Part shown: positions 34,280 through 42,913 of the stretch, piece by piece | Layout: the number at the start of each line of letters is the position of its first letter | How positions within the stretch are numbered: position 1 is the first letter of the stretch | DNA from: Mixta sp. Marseille-Q2659 | Lineage (GTDB): Bacteria > Pseudomonadota > Gammaproteobacteria > Enterobacterales > Enterobacteriaceae | Reading direction: 5' to 3' | Length of the DNA stretch: 64,000 nt | NCBI RefSeq assembly: GCF_940807255.1 | Contig: NZ_CALNWY010000002.1 | Coordinates: 62,001 to 126,000, forward strand | Program-made: the position numbers and the translations under genes | Notes under the pieces: generated by a model | What the model was told of the DNA's origin: nothing | What the model saw: the letters and a program-made list of their open reading frames with translations, nothing else | Database searches by the model: none

Positions 34280-34939
34280 TTACAGGGTGTTGTCAATCAG
34301 GCTGGTAGGAATGATATTCAGCTTCTGGCCTTTCTTACTCAGCACGTCGCGGAAGTCATAACGGGCACCGGGGAAGCCCAGCATTTTCCAGCTGGTCATA
34401 TCTTTATTGCCGCCATAAATGGGATCGGCGAGGAACCCTTCGCGCACGTTTTGCAGCATCAGTTCAAAGAAAGGTTTGGTTTCGACATCGGCGCCGAGGT
34501 TCAGCTGGTTCGCTTCCATTGCCGTCAACAGCGTGACCTGCTGAGCGTTAGTCAGATCGATAAAGTTTTTACCAAACTGCTTCTGCGTGTAAGCATCCAG
34601 CGCCGTCAGCCCCTGCCGATAGCGCTCGGCTGGTGTTAAAGGCGACTGCGGGCCCTGCTCCGGCGTGCCTTTAATAAAGCGGCCCCGGCGGTAAAGGGTG
34701 GTGGCGCGACCGTAATCGCTCGCCAGCTGACGATCGATAAAGGTGGCGCATCCGGCCTCTTTCCCGCTGATGCTCAGCTCGTCCGCTGGAATGAAAATTT
34801 CCGCGATGGTGCCGACGGTGGCGAATTCATGAGGAGTAAAAAACTGCAGGCCGCCTTTAACTTCCTGCGCGCTGGCGACAGGCAGCGCGGAAGTCACGCT
34901 GAGAGCAGCGATAGATGAGAGGAATTCCCTACGCTTCAT
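34280..34939 (-). CDS. Dehydrogenase small subunit with Tat signal (gluconate 2-dehydrogenase subunit 3 family)
   Basis: A 219-residue chaperone-like small subunit needed to export and stabilise the flavoprotein. It opens with a twin-arginine signal (MKRREFLSS, hydrophobic stretch, cleavage near ASA). It continues with the family segments FTPHEFATVGTIAEIFIPADE and CATFIDRQLASDYG. It is the first gene of the three-gene operon, followed after 38 bases by the catalytic subunit. All three subunits are intact, so a functional periplasmic sugar-acid oxidation chain is expected. Confidence 0.9.
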   Translation of the reverse strand: MKRREFLSSIAALSVTSALPVASAQEVKGGLQFFTPHEFATVGTIAEIFIPADELSISGKEAGCATFIDRQLASDYGRATTLYRRGRFIKGTPEQGPQSPLTPAERYRQGLTALDAYTQKQFGKNFIDLTNAQQVTLLTAMEANQLNLGADVETKPFFELMLQNVREGFLADPIYGGNKDMTSWKMLGFPGARYDFRDVLSKKGQKLNIIPTSLIDNTL

Positions 34940-35882
34940 AGATATGCCCTGTTATTGCAAAAAAACTTGCCGTTATAAATAAAAACAATCTTTGGAATGC
35001 TGCGGTCTTATTTAATTAAACGATGTCAGAGAGTCAGACAGAAAATAACCAGATAATTTTTGAGTGTAGATTAAAAAATGCAGCGCTCAGAAAAATCTTC
35101 CGCCAAAGCGGAAAGGGAGTATTGCCAAATACAAGCTCGGCAGAGATCAATTTTTAATTTGCGGATTTCCGGCGCAATAATGATCTCCTGTACATTTTTA
35201 TCTCAGCCCGCCTGTGGCAAGGCTTAATTAGCGATAATTAACGGCCCGCATTTATTGATGTTATTAAGTCGTTAATCATAAGCGGAGCGATATTAACTAT
35301 TCAGCTACTTTTTTTAAACATTGTGCTTGATGGTTTTCCATCAAGGTTAATTTAACGACAAAACCGGGTTATCCATGCATCAATGTTGATTGATAAGCTA
35401 TTCTGAACAATAGAATACGCCTTCTGCGACGCTGAAAATCCTCTGGTTGGGCTGCGCTCATTTACCCACCGTTAACATAATGCAAACATCGCCAGGCCGC
35501 TTAAAAAATAACATCATCCTGAATTTACGTTATTTAATGCGCCGCACATTACCCTTCTCTTCTCCCATCGATAGATTTAAAACGTTGAAAAGCAATCAAC
35601 TGTTACAAAATCGCTAAAGTAAACGCTGTATTTGCCTTTATTTGAGGCAGACAAGGCGGAGTAATTCAGGTAAATAAAATCGCGCATAAATAGCGAGCGG
35701 GATTTATTTGCTTTTAAGTTAAGCCACGCTTTTCGTTTGCTATGATTATTTGCCGGGCGACGATGATAACTATTTTCCACGCTGGCTGTTTATTTCCGCC
35801 ATGGCGACAAAGAAATAAGCATTAAACGGGCTGGCCTCGCGCTGGGATGCCGCATTTTTTATTTGTACTGACTGGAGCGATA
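34940..35882. other. Long AT-rich intergenic region
   Basis: More than 900 bases between divergent genes, clearly poorer in GC than the flanks. I see no convincing gene; the 67-codon minus-strand frame at 35577-35780 begins with GTG and resembles nothing known. A perfect hairpin (CTTGATGG, loop TTTT, CCATCAAG) lies at 35326-35345 without a T-run. The promoters for the dehydrogenase operon and the LacI-family gene must lie here; a small RNA is possible but unproven. Confidence 0.45.
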
Positions 35883-36902
35883 ATGAAACGGTTCACCCTT
35901 GAGACGCTGGCAAAAATGGCAGGTGTTGGCATTGCAACCGTTGACCGGGTATTAAATGAGCGCGGCGGCGTCTCGCCACAAACCACCAGAAAAGTATTAC
36001 AGGCAGCCCGCGCCGTAGGCCTGAAACGTGTATTGCCGCAGGAGTATCAGCATCCGTGGCAAATTGAAGTTTTACTGAGCAGCAATGACGCCTGGTTTTT
36101 TAAGAAGCTGGCGCAGGATTTTATTGATGTCGCCAATGGCCTGGGCTATCGCCGTATTACCCTGCACCGCACCTTTATGTCGGAATCCCACCCGCAGAAG
36201 CTGGCGCAGCATATTATTGAATGCAGCGAAAAACGCGACGGCATTATTGTTTTCGCCCATGACGATCCGGCGCTTTATGACGCGCTGGCGGTCTGCAAGG
36301 CGCGCAACGTGCCGGTCATTACCATTGTGACCGATCTCCCCGGCGCCGAGCGGTTATGCCACGTCGGCATTAATCAGCAGCAGGCCGGACGCACAGCTGG
36401 ATTGCTGATGAAAAAGGCCGCCAGCCAGCCCGGAGAGGTTTTAACTATCAGTGGGCGTTTTGATTATCGCGCGCACTGGGAGCGGGTGGCGGGCTTTCGC
36501 GAAGTGCTACAGCAGCGCGCGCCCTGGCTAATATTGCGCGAGGTGCTGGCGGGCCAGGATCAGCGCGATACCATTCGCCGCCTGCTGGAAGAGAACCTTG
36601 CCCGCTGCAGCAATCTGGTCGGCATTTATAACACCGGCGTAGGTAACGCGGCGATTAGCGAGGCGCTGGCGCGTCATCGGCTGGCTGGTAAATGTCTTTA
36701 TATTACCCATGAGCTGTACAGCACCACGCGCCGACTGCTGGAAGAAGACGCGGTCTCTTTTACGCTCGATCAAAACGCGCAACAGCACGCACAGCTGGCT
36801 ACGCAGATTATGCTGAACTATCTGGAAACCGGCCACCAGCCGGAAGCGTATCAGGATGGTAAGGTAGAGCTGAAAATTATTACAGCGGAAAACCTCTGCT
36901 AA
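35883..36902 (+). CDS. LacI-family transcriptional regulator
   Basis: Repressor of 339 residues with a N-terminal helix-turn-helix (TLETLAKMAGVGIATVDRVLNERGGVS). A periplasmic-binding-protein-like sensor domain follows. The recognition helix GIATVDRVLN differs from the usual VSxxTVSRVLN, typical of a branch that responds to rarer sugars such as inositol or related compounds. ATG 35883 with GGAG upstream is the start; the longer reading from 35847 precedes the ribosome site. It diverges from the dehydrogenase operon across 940 bases. The regulated genes are unknown and may be elsewhere. Confidence 0.85.
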   Translation: MKRFTLETLAKMAGVGIATVDRVLNERGGVSPQTTRKVLQAARAVGLKRVLPQEYQHPWQIEVLLSSNDAWFFKKLAQDFIDVANGLGYRRITLHRTFMSESHPQKLAQHIIECSEKRDGIIVFAHDDPALYDALAVCKARNVPVITIVTDLPGAERLCHVGINQQQAGRTAGLLMKKAASQPGEVLTISGRFDYRAHWERVAGFREVLQQRAPWLILREVLAGQDQRDTIRRLLEENLARCSNLVGIYNTGVGNAAISEALARHRLAGKCLYITHELYSTTRRLLEEDAVSFTLDQNAQQHAQLATQIMLNYLETGHQPEAYQDGKVELKIITAENLC

Positions 36903-36907
36903 CGTGC

Positions 36908-37900
36908 TTAGTGCGCGCTCACTGATTCGCGTACCACCAATGAGCCAACAAGCGCAGCCTGGCCCGGCTCGGCAACGTCAAGGATCCTTGCCACCGCGCG
37001 CTGGATCATCTGCTCAATCGGCGTATCCAGCGTGGTCAGGGTGGGCGAAAAGAAGTGGCCGATTTTGGCGTTATCAAATCCGGCGACGGAAATATCCTGC
37101 GGCACCGCCAGCCCGCGCTCTTTTAACGCTTTGATCGCGCCCAACGCCATATCGTCATTCGCAGCCAGAATGGCGGTGAACGCGGCTCCGCTATCCAACA
37201 ACGCCTGCGCCGCCTGATAGCCGCTTTCCATACTCCAGTTCCCCTGCGCTATTAACGCGTCAATATCCGCGCATCCGCTGGCCGTCAGTTTATCCTGCCA
37301 GGCCTGTTGGCGCGCCGTGTTGCTGGGGGACGGCATTTTACCGCGAATATAGGCGATGCGGCGGTGTCCCTGGCTGAGCAGGTAATCCATCATGATTTCG
37401 CCGCCGCGATAGTGATCGATGAAGATATTGCGGTCAGGGCGAACCGTGAGTTTCTGGTTAAGGATCATCACCGGCACCGGGCTGTCATGGATGATGCTCT
37501 CCAGCTGCGCCTGGCTGGTGTGGCGGGCGTAAACCATAATGCCCGCGCATTTCATCCGCACCAGAAAATCGATGGCGTTGATCTCCTCTTCGGCGGAGTT
37601 TTTACCGTCGGCAAAGATCAGCCGGTGATCGTGCTGTTCGCAGAATTTTGCGGCGTTATAGACCAGCGTAGAGAAAAAAGGGCCATTGTAGACTTCGTTG
37701 GTCATCACCAGCCCGATCATGCTGCTTTTTTTGGTAGCCAGCTGCTGCGCCAGCAGATTAGGACGATAGCCCGTTTCGGCGATCGCTTTGTAGACCAGCG
37801 CCCTGACCTCTTCCCTGACGACGTTTTTACCATTCAGTACGCGCGATACCGTGGACTTCGACACCCCGGCACAGCGCGCAACGTCAAGCATTGTAACCAT
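36908..37900 (-). CDS. AscG-like LacI-family repressor
   Basis: Repressor of 330 residues. The helix-turn-helix is TMLDVARCAGVSKSTVSRVLNG, with the hinge helix in RPNLLAQQLATKKS. The sensor domain includes LIFADGKNSAEEEINAI and AILAANDDMALGAIKAL, close to E. coli AscG. ATG 37900 has GAGG five bases upstream and starts the normal HTH; the 37-codon extension to 38011 is rejected. It lies downstream of the beta-glucoside PTS gene on the same strand. The two TGAAACCGGTTTCA-type sites in front of that PTS gene match what I recall of the AscG recognition sequence, so it is the likely repressor of the PTS gene. Confidence 0.83.
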   Translation of the reverse strand: MVTMLDVARCAGVSKSTVSRVLNGKNVVREEVRALVYKAIAETGYRPNLLAQQLATKKSSMIGLVMTNEVYNGPFFSTLVYNAAKFCEQHDHRLIFADGKNSAEEEINAIDFLVRMKCAGIMVYARHTSQAQLESIIHDSPVPVMILNQKLTVRPDRNIFIDHYRGGEIMMDYLLSQGHRRIAYIRGKMPSPSNTARQQAWQDKLTASGCADIDALIAQGNWSMESGYQAAQALLDSGAAFTAILAANDDMALGAIKALKERGLAVPQDISVAGFDNAKIGHFFSPTLTTLDTPIEQMIQRAVARILDVAEPGQAALVGSLVVRESVSAH

Positions 37901-38055
37901 TACAGCCTCGCTTACGGACAACCTTATCGGACACTCTCCCAGACAAGGGAGCGGCGAAAACGGCGCCAGTATATCGTAAAGATTACCGGCGATAGTAAGG
38001 TTATCCGGCATCGGCGTCCGCTTTAACCGCCGGACGCCGCACCGATCGCGGATGC

Positions 38056-40020
38056 TTAGCTGACCGCCATCACCGGCGCGCCGGAGGCAACCGGCCCGTT
38101 AACAATATATTTAGTCATCTGGTAATCGTCGCTGTTGATGACCAGAAACGGCGTGGTGATGTCATAACCGGAAGCGATCACCGCCTGACGCTGAAATTTG
38201 ATTAGCGGCGTTCCCGCCGTCACCTTATCGCCCACCTTCACCAGCGTAGAGAAGTGCTGGCCGCCGAGTTTTACCGTATCCAGCCCAACGTGGATCAGCA
38301 GCTCCGCGCCGTTAGCGCACAGCAGACCGACGGCGTGATGGCTCTCCACCGTCGTCGCCACTTCCGCATCGCAGGGCGCGACGATCACGTCACCTTCAGG
38401 AACGATGGCGATGCCATCGCCCAGTAGCCCACCGGCAAAGGTTTCATCGCTCACGTTAGCCAGCGGCAGCGCGTTGCCCGCCACCGGGCTCATCAGCGTT
38501 AAGGCCGGAACGCCTTTTTCTACCGTGGTGGATGCTGAAGCAGCGCTTGATAAAGCAGCAACGGATGACAGCGTTGACGACGGCGCGGCGGAGCTTGACG
38601 GAGGAACGGAGCCCGCGGCGGATGGGCCTGAAGCGTCACCGCCCTGCTGCTCGCCCGCTGGCTCTTTAAAGCCCACCAGGAAAACCAGCGCAAACGTCAC
38701 TACCAGCGTCACCGCTACGCCCGTGACTTCGCCAATAAACGACATCGGATTTTCCGGGCTGATGGCGTTCACAATGGTCAGCAATCCCGGCAAACCGGCA
38801 TAGGCGTAGTAGTAACTGCCAAACAGGCTGGTGACGATCGCGCCCACCGCGCCGCCGATACAGCCGCAAATAAAGGGCTTTTTCAGCTTTAAGGTGACGC
38901 CATAAATAGCGGGTTCGGTGATGCCGAAAACGCCGGTCAGGCCAGCCGAATACGCCACGGTTTTAAAGCCGCGCTGCTTCGCTTTCAGCGCGCAGGCAAA
39001 GGCCGCCGCCATCTGCCCGACAACCGCCATGGTTTGAAAAGCCTGGAAGGAGTCGCGTCCGTGCAGATCGAAGTTCGCCATCACCACCGGCGTAATGCCC
39101 CAGTGAACGCCAAAAATCACGATAACCTGCCAGACGCCGCCAATCACCGCCGCCGCCAGCGCAGGCGCGGTTTCAAACAGCCAGTTGTAGCCCATCGCAA
39201 TACCGTTCGCCAGACTGGAGGTCACCGGCCCAATCAGCACCAGCGTCAGCGGAACCATAATGATGGCGCAAATCAGCGGGGTAAAAAGCGGCGCGACGAC
39301 CTGCGGCAACAGGCGTTCGACGGCGCGCTCCAGATAAGAGAGCCCCAGCACCAAAAACAGCGGCGGCAGTACCGATGAGGTATAGACGGTTTGCGCCAGC
39401 GGCAGGGAAAAGAAGGTAACGGCATCGCCTTTGGCAATCTGCGCGGCGATGACCGCCCATTCCGGGTTAATCAACGCACAGCAGCAGAACAGAGCAATAA
39501 ACATATTGCATTTGAAAAATTTCGCGGCGGTCACGGCAATAAAGACCGGCAAGAAGGCGAAAGGCGTCCAGGAAATAAAGTTAAGCACGCTGAACGCGCC
39601 GGTTTGCTGAAACGACGGCAGGAAATAGTTAACGGTAATCAGGATCCCTTGCAGGATACCGGCTGCGGCCAGCACATAAATAATTGGCGCAAAGACGGCG
39701 GACATGGTGGCAATTACCGTATCCAGAAAACGCCGTTTTTCACCACCGCTCTGCAGCTTATCGGGATCGACAATGGCGGCAAGCGCCTCATAGACATCCG
39801 CCACGTGCGTGCCGATAACCACCTGAAACTGGCCGCCGCTCTGCACCACAGTAATCACGCCGGGCAGCTGTTTGACCTTCTCCATGGCGCCCGCAGGCAC
39901 GCGCTTTAACACCAGCCGCAGGCGCGTGGCGCAGCGGGAGAAGCTAATCAGGTTCGTTTCGCCGCCGGTTTCCTTCAGGATGTCAGCAGCTAATTGCGAG
40001 TAATCTCTTATTTTTCCCAT
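38056..40020 (-). CDS. Beta-glucoside-type PTS permease, EIIBCA fused
   Basis: Sugar-specific phosphotransferase permease of 654 residues in the order IIB-IIC-IIA. The IIB phosphocysteine is Cys30 (SFSRCATRLRL). The IIC domain has about ten membrane segments with the GITEPAIYGV motif. A Ser/Ala/Pro-rich linker (about residues 470-510) joins the IIA domain, whose phosphohistidine is His577 (LLIHVGLDT). The order and motifs match BglF, AscF and related aryl-beta-glucoside or sucrose permeases. No phospho-beta-glucosidase gene is adjacent, so the hydrolase must be encoded elsewhere. Two AscG-like operators lie upstream. Confidence 0.9.
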   Translation of the reverse strand: MGKIRDYSQLAADILKETGGETNLISFSRCATRLRLVLKRVPAGAMEKVKQLPGVITVVQSGGQFQVVIGTHVADVYEALAAIVDPDKLQSGGEKRRFLDTVIATMSAVFAPIIYVLAAAGILQGILITVNYFLPSFQQTGAFSVLNFISWTPFAFLPVFIAVTAAKFFKCNMFIALFCCCALINPEWAVIAAQIAKGDAVTFFSLPLAQTVYTSSVLPPLFLVLGLSYLERAVERLLPQVVAPLFTPLICAIIMVPLTLVLIGPVTSSLANGIAMGYNWLFETAPALAAAVIGGVWQVIVIFGVHWGITPVVMANFDLHGRDSFQAFQTMAVVGQMAAAFACALKAKQRGFKTVAYSAGLTGVFGITEPAIYGVTLKLKKPFICGCIGGAVGAIVTSLFGSYYYAYAGLPGLLTIVNAISPENPMSFIGEVTGVAVTLVVTFALVFLVGFKEPAGEQQGGDASGPSAAGSVPPSSSAAPSSTLSSVAALSSAASASTTVEKGVPALTLMSPVAGNALPLANVSDETFAGGLLGDGIAIVPEGDVIVAPCDAEVATTVESHHAVGLLCANGAELLIHVGLDTVKLGGQHFSTLVKVGDKVTAGTPLIKFQRQAVIASGYDITTPFLVINSDDYQMTKYIVNGPVASGAPVMAVS

Positions 40021-40044
40021 GGTAATTCCCTGCGGCTAAGTGAT

Positions 40045-40058
40045 TGAAACCGGTTTCA
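40045..40058 (-). promoter_or_regulatory. AscG-type operator 1
   Basis: The perfect 14-base palindrome TGAAACCGGTTTCA lies 25 bases upstream of the PTS start codon, where a bound LacI-type repressor would block transcription. Confidence 0.8.
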
Positions 40059-40080
40059 GCGTAGCATCGGCAACTTGCGC

Positions 40081-40094
40081 TGCAACCGGTTTCA
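40081..40094 (-). promoter_or_regulatory. AscG-type operator 2
   Basis: TGCAACCGGTTTCA, one mismatch from operator 1, with the two centres 36 bases apart. That is between three and four helical turns, so cooperative binding is possible. Confidence 0.75.
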
Positions 40095-40153
40095 AAAGGA
40101 ACTGTGCAACGTATCGCAGTTTTTATTGACCAGGGAAAATGCAGAAACGGGAC

Positions 40154-41035
40154 TTATTTCATGCTGGCATAAATCGTGGTGACGTTATGTTTAAAGGCGG
40201 CTTCGTAGGTTGGTGCCGGCCCGTTTTCTTTACTTAATGCTTCAGGATAAAGCTCCCCGCCCGGCTCTGCGCCGCTCGCTGCCGCAATCTGCTTCACCAG
40301 ACGAGAATCGGTTTGGTTCTCAATAAACCAGGTTTTGATCTTTTCTTGTTTTATTTGCTGAATCAGGCTGCTAACCGTGCTGGCGCTGGCTTCCGACTCG
40401 GTAGAGAAGCCCAACGGCGCCAGAAAACGCACGCCATATTCAGCGCCGAAATAACCGAAGGCATCGTGGCTGGTCAGCACCTTACGCTTGCTCTGCGGCA
40501 CGGCGGCAAAGGTCTCTTTCGCCCAGGCGTCCAGCTTTTCCAGCCGCTGAATATAGGCTTCGCCGCGCTGCTGAAATATTGCCTTATCCTCCGGGTCGGC
40601 GGCGATAAGCGCATTCATGACGTTTCGGGCATAGACCGCGCCGTTTTTCGCGCTGTTCCAGGCGTGCGGATCGGTAATGCGCTGCCCTTCTTCTTCCATG
40701 CTGCGCGTATTAACGCCCGTCGAGGCGGTAATCACCTGGCCTTTATAGCCGGACGCGGTTACCAGCCGATCCATCCAGCCCTCCAGGCCCAGCCCGCTGA
40801 CAAACACTACATCAGCGTTATGCAGCGCCAGGCTATCTTTTGGCGAAGGCGAAAACGCATGCGGATCGCCGTCGCGCCCCACCAGCGAAGTAACGTTCAC
40901 GCGATCGCCGCCCACCTGCTGCACAATATCGGCCAGCACCGAAAAGCTGGCTACCGCGTTGACGGTTTTCGCTAGCAGCGCGGGACTGACCATCAGCAGC
41001 GACAGCGCAGAACATTTCCACAGCACAGATTTCAT
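40154..41035 (-). CDS. Metal-binding protein of a Zn/Mn/Fe ABC importer
   Basis: Periplasmic cluster A-I (ZnuA/YfeA/SitA-type) substrate-binding protein, 293 residues with a cleaved signal peptide (ends PALLAK). Likely metal ligands are His in GDPHAFSPSP, His in TDPHAWNS, a His in TSHDAFGYF and an acidic residue near the C-terminus. It lacks the His-rich loop typical of zinc-specific ZnuA, which leans toward manganese or iron, though this is not decisive. It is the last gene of an operon and overlaps the permease stop by four bases. Confidence 0.88.
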   Translation of the reverse strand: MKSVLWKCSALSLLMVSPALLAKTVNAVASFSVLADIVQQVGGDRVNVTSLVGRDGDPHAFSPSPKDSLALHNADVVFVSGLGLEGWMDRLVTASGYKGQVITASTGVNTRSMEEEGQRITDPHAWNSAKNGAVYARNVMNALIAADPEDKAIFQQRGEAYIQRLEKLDAWAKETFAAVPQSKRKVLTSHDAFGYFGAEYGVRFLAPLGFSTESEASASTVSSLIQQIKQEKIKTWFIENQTDSRLVKQIAAASGAEPGGELYPEALSKENGPAPTYEAAFKHNVTTIYASMK

Positions 41036-41904
41036 TTTTCCTCACCTTTTACCTTGTTGTTAATAAAGCGAAATATTCCTTTTTCGGTGCCAAACAGCAC
41101 CGAAAACAGAAAGATGATGCTGGCGGTCAGCACAATCGCCGGCCCGGCGGGCAGCGACTGATACCAGGACCAGCTCAGCCCGATCAGAGAGCTGGCCATA
41201 CCGGTTAACACCACCAGCAATAAAATGACCGGCAGACGATTTGACCAGCAGCGCGCGGCGATAGCGGGCAGCATCATTAATCCGACCGTCATTAGCGTGC
41301 CGAGAATTTGAAAACCCGCGACCAGGTTCATCACCACCAGCGCCAGAAACAGCGCGTGGATCAGGCGAGGCGCGTGCCGGGCGCGGACTTTCAGAAAGGT
41401 CATATCGAAGGCTTCGGCGACAATCGCCCGGTAAGCCATCGCCAGCGTCAACAGCGTCAGGCTGGCGATAATGCCGATAAAGGTCAGCGCCTGGCGATCG
41501 ACCGCCAGCAGCGAGCCAAACAGCAGATGCAGCAGATCCACGCCGCTGCCGCGCAGGGAAACCAGCGTCACGCCCAGCGCCAGCGATCCCAGATAGAAAC
41601 CGGCAAAGCTGGAATCTTCGCGCAGCGTGGTAACCGAGCTGACCCAGCCCGCCAGCAGCGCCACCAGCAAACCGGCAATAAAGCCGCCTGCGCCCATCAC
41701 CAGCAGCGACATGCCGGAAAGCAGATAGCCGATCGCCACGCCGGGCAACACCGCATGGGAAAGCGCATCGCCTATCAGACTCATGCGTCGCAGCAGCAGG
41801 AAGACGCCCAGCGGCGTGACGCTCAGCGATAAAGCGAGGCAGGCCACCAGCGAGCGGCGCATAAAGCCAAAGGCGGTAAACGCCTCAAAAATATGATGCG
41901 TCAT
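41032..41904 (-). CDS. Metal ABC importer permease
   Basis: Inner-membrane permease of the ABC-3 family (ZnuB/YfeC/SitC), 290 residues with eight or nine hydrophobic segments. Family landmarks are RRMSLIGDALSHAVLPGVAIGYLL split as RRMSLIGDALSH and AVLPGVAIGYL near the N-terminus, and VGLMMLPAIAARCWSNRLP in the coupling region. It has a short basic cytoplasmic tail (RFINNKVKGEEK). Its gene starts five bases after the ATPase stop and overlaps the binding-protein start. Confidence 0.92.
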   Translation of the reverse strand: MTHHIFEAFTAFGFMRRSLVACLALSLSVTPLGVFLLLRRMSLIGDALSHAVLPGVAIGYLLSGMSLLVMGAGGFIAGLLVALLAGWVSSVTTLREDSSFAGFYLGSLALGVTLVSLRGSGVDLLHLLFGSLLAVDRQALTFIGIIASLTLLTLAMAYRAIVAEAFDMTFLKVRARHAPRLIHALFLALVVMNLVAGFQILGTLMTVGLMMLPAIAARCWSNRLPVILLLVVLTGMASSLIGLSWSWYQSLPAGPAIVLTASIIFLFSVLFGTEKGIFRFINNKVKGEEK

Positions 41905-41909
41905 CGCTT

Positions 41910-42614
41910 TTACTCCTGGCCGACCGCACAGCGGATCAAGGCGAGCGGCGGCGTCTGCCTGGCCGCCAGGATGTCGCCGGTTTTGCCCCAGTGATAGTGT
42001 CCGTCGTGCAAATAAAGCAGCTCAGGGAAATGGCTCTCCACCATCGGCTGGCTGTGCAGCACGGTAATGATGGTTTTGCCCTGCGCGTGCAGTTCGTCGA
42101 TAACGTTCAGAAGGAGTGCGCTGGTCTGGCTGTCGATGCCGGTAAAGGGCTCGTCCAGCAGCATGACCTCTGCGTCCTGCACCAGCATGCGCGCAAACAG
42201 CATGCGCTGAAACTGGCCGCCGGAGAGTTCGCCGATGGCGCGGTTGGCAAGATCCGTCAGCCCAACCAGCGCCAGCGCGGCAGCAATGCGATTGCGCATC
42301 CGGCGGTTCAGGCCGCTGAACAGTCCGGTAGCAGGCCAGCTTCCCATTGCCGCCACGTCAATCACCCGCAACGGAAAATGATGATCGATGTCGCTCTGCT
42401 GCGGCAGCCAGGCAATCTGTTTCGCCTCTGCGGTTCTGTGCAGCGTGCCGCTTACGGCGGGCAGCAGTCCGGCGATGGTTTTCAGCAGCGTGGATTTGCC
42501 CGCGCCGTTAACGCCCATAATCGCCGTCAGGCTGCCGCGTGCAAATTGTCCGCTGAGCGGCTGCCCCAGCGCCTGCCCGCGATAGCCGATAACCAGCTTT
42601 TCCAGACCGATCAT
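41910..42614 (-). CDS. Metal ABC importer ATPase
   Basis: ATP-binding subunit, 234 residues from ATG 42614. Walker A is GVNGAGKST at 34-42, the signature is LSGGQFQRM, Walker B is VMLLDEPFTGID and the switch His lies in ITVLHSQPM. The extension to 42647 is rejected because a ribosome site (GGAAG) fits ATG 42614. That ATG also overlaps the stop of a 45-codon membrane-protein gene (ATGA), implying coupled translation. It drives import with the permease and binding protein downstream. Confidence 0.92.
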   Translation of the reverse strand: MIGLEKLVIGYRGQALGQPLSGQFARGSLTAIMGVNGAGKSTLLKTIAGLLPAVSGTLHRTAEAKQIAWLPQQSDIDHHFPLRVIDVAAMGSWPATGLFSGLNRRMRNRIAAALALVGLTDLANRAIGELSGGQFQRMLFARMLVQDAEVMLLDEPFTGIDSQTSALLLNVIDELHAQGKTIITVLHSQPMVESHFPELLYLHDGHYHWGKTGDILAARQTPPLALIRCAVGQE

Positions 42615-42748
42615 AAAATCGCTTCCGCCCAGTAAATGGCAAACCACAGCAGGCCCAACAACAGGGAGACAGAAAAAATGCGGGTGAGCGCAGACTGCGC
42701 CAGTAGCGTTAAGCCGGCACGTTCACCGGCAGAAAAAGATTCAGGCAT
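42611..42748 (-). CDS. Small membrane protein leading the metal ABC operon
   Basis: A 45-residue protein: a soluble N-terminal half (MPESFSAGERAGLTLLAQ) and one hydrophobic helix (ISVSLLLGLLWFAIYWA-type stretch) near the C-terminus. Its stop overlaps the ATPase start by four bases, strong evidence that it is translated as part of the operon. The ribosome site is weak. I do not know a name; it could be a small accessory subunit of the transporter. The longer frame to 42907 is not supported. Confidence 0.6.
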   Translation of the reverse strand: MPESFSAGERAGLTLLAQSALTRIFSVSLLLGLLWFAIYWAEAIL

Positions 42749-42779
42749 AAATGACTCAATAACAGCGGCTTGATTTTTA

Positions 42780-42793
42780 TATGTTATAACATA
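42780..42793 (-). promoter_or_regulatory. Palindromic operator candidate for the metal importer
   Basis: TATGTTATAACATA is a perfect 14-base palindrome 32 bases upstream of the small membrane-protein gene. It contains TGTTATA and TATAACA half-sites like those of the zinc regulator Zur, but overlapping instead of adjacent, so the assignment is tentative. Confidence 0.5.
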
Positions 42794-42913
42794 ACAAAAG
42801 TTAACTGCAAGGATGAAGCGAGACGGGCGTTTTCTGAAGATGTTTTGACGTGGTAAGGTCTGGGAAGAACAGAGAAGGAAAGCGGCGCAGTGCTGGCACT
42901 GCGCCATTGGGAC

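Noticed and set aside
35326..35345. Perfect hairpin considered as a terminator.
   Set aside because: No T-run on either strand and no gene ending nearby.
35577..35780. 67-codon minus-strand frame in the long AT-rich gap.
   Set aside because: GTG start, no ribosome site, no similarity; AT-rich DNA yields such frames by chance.
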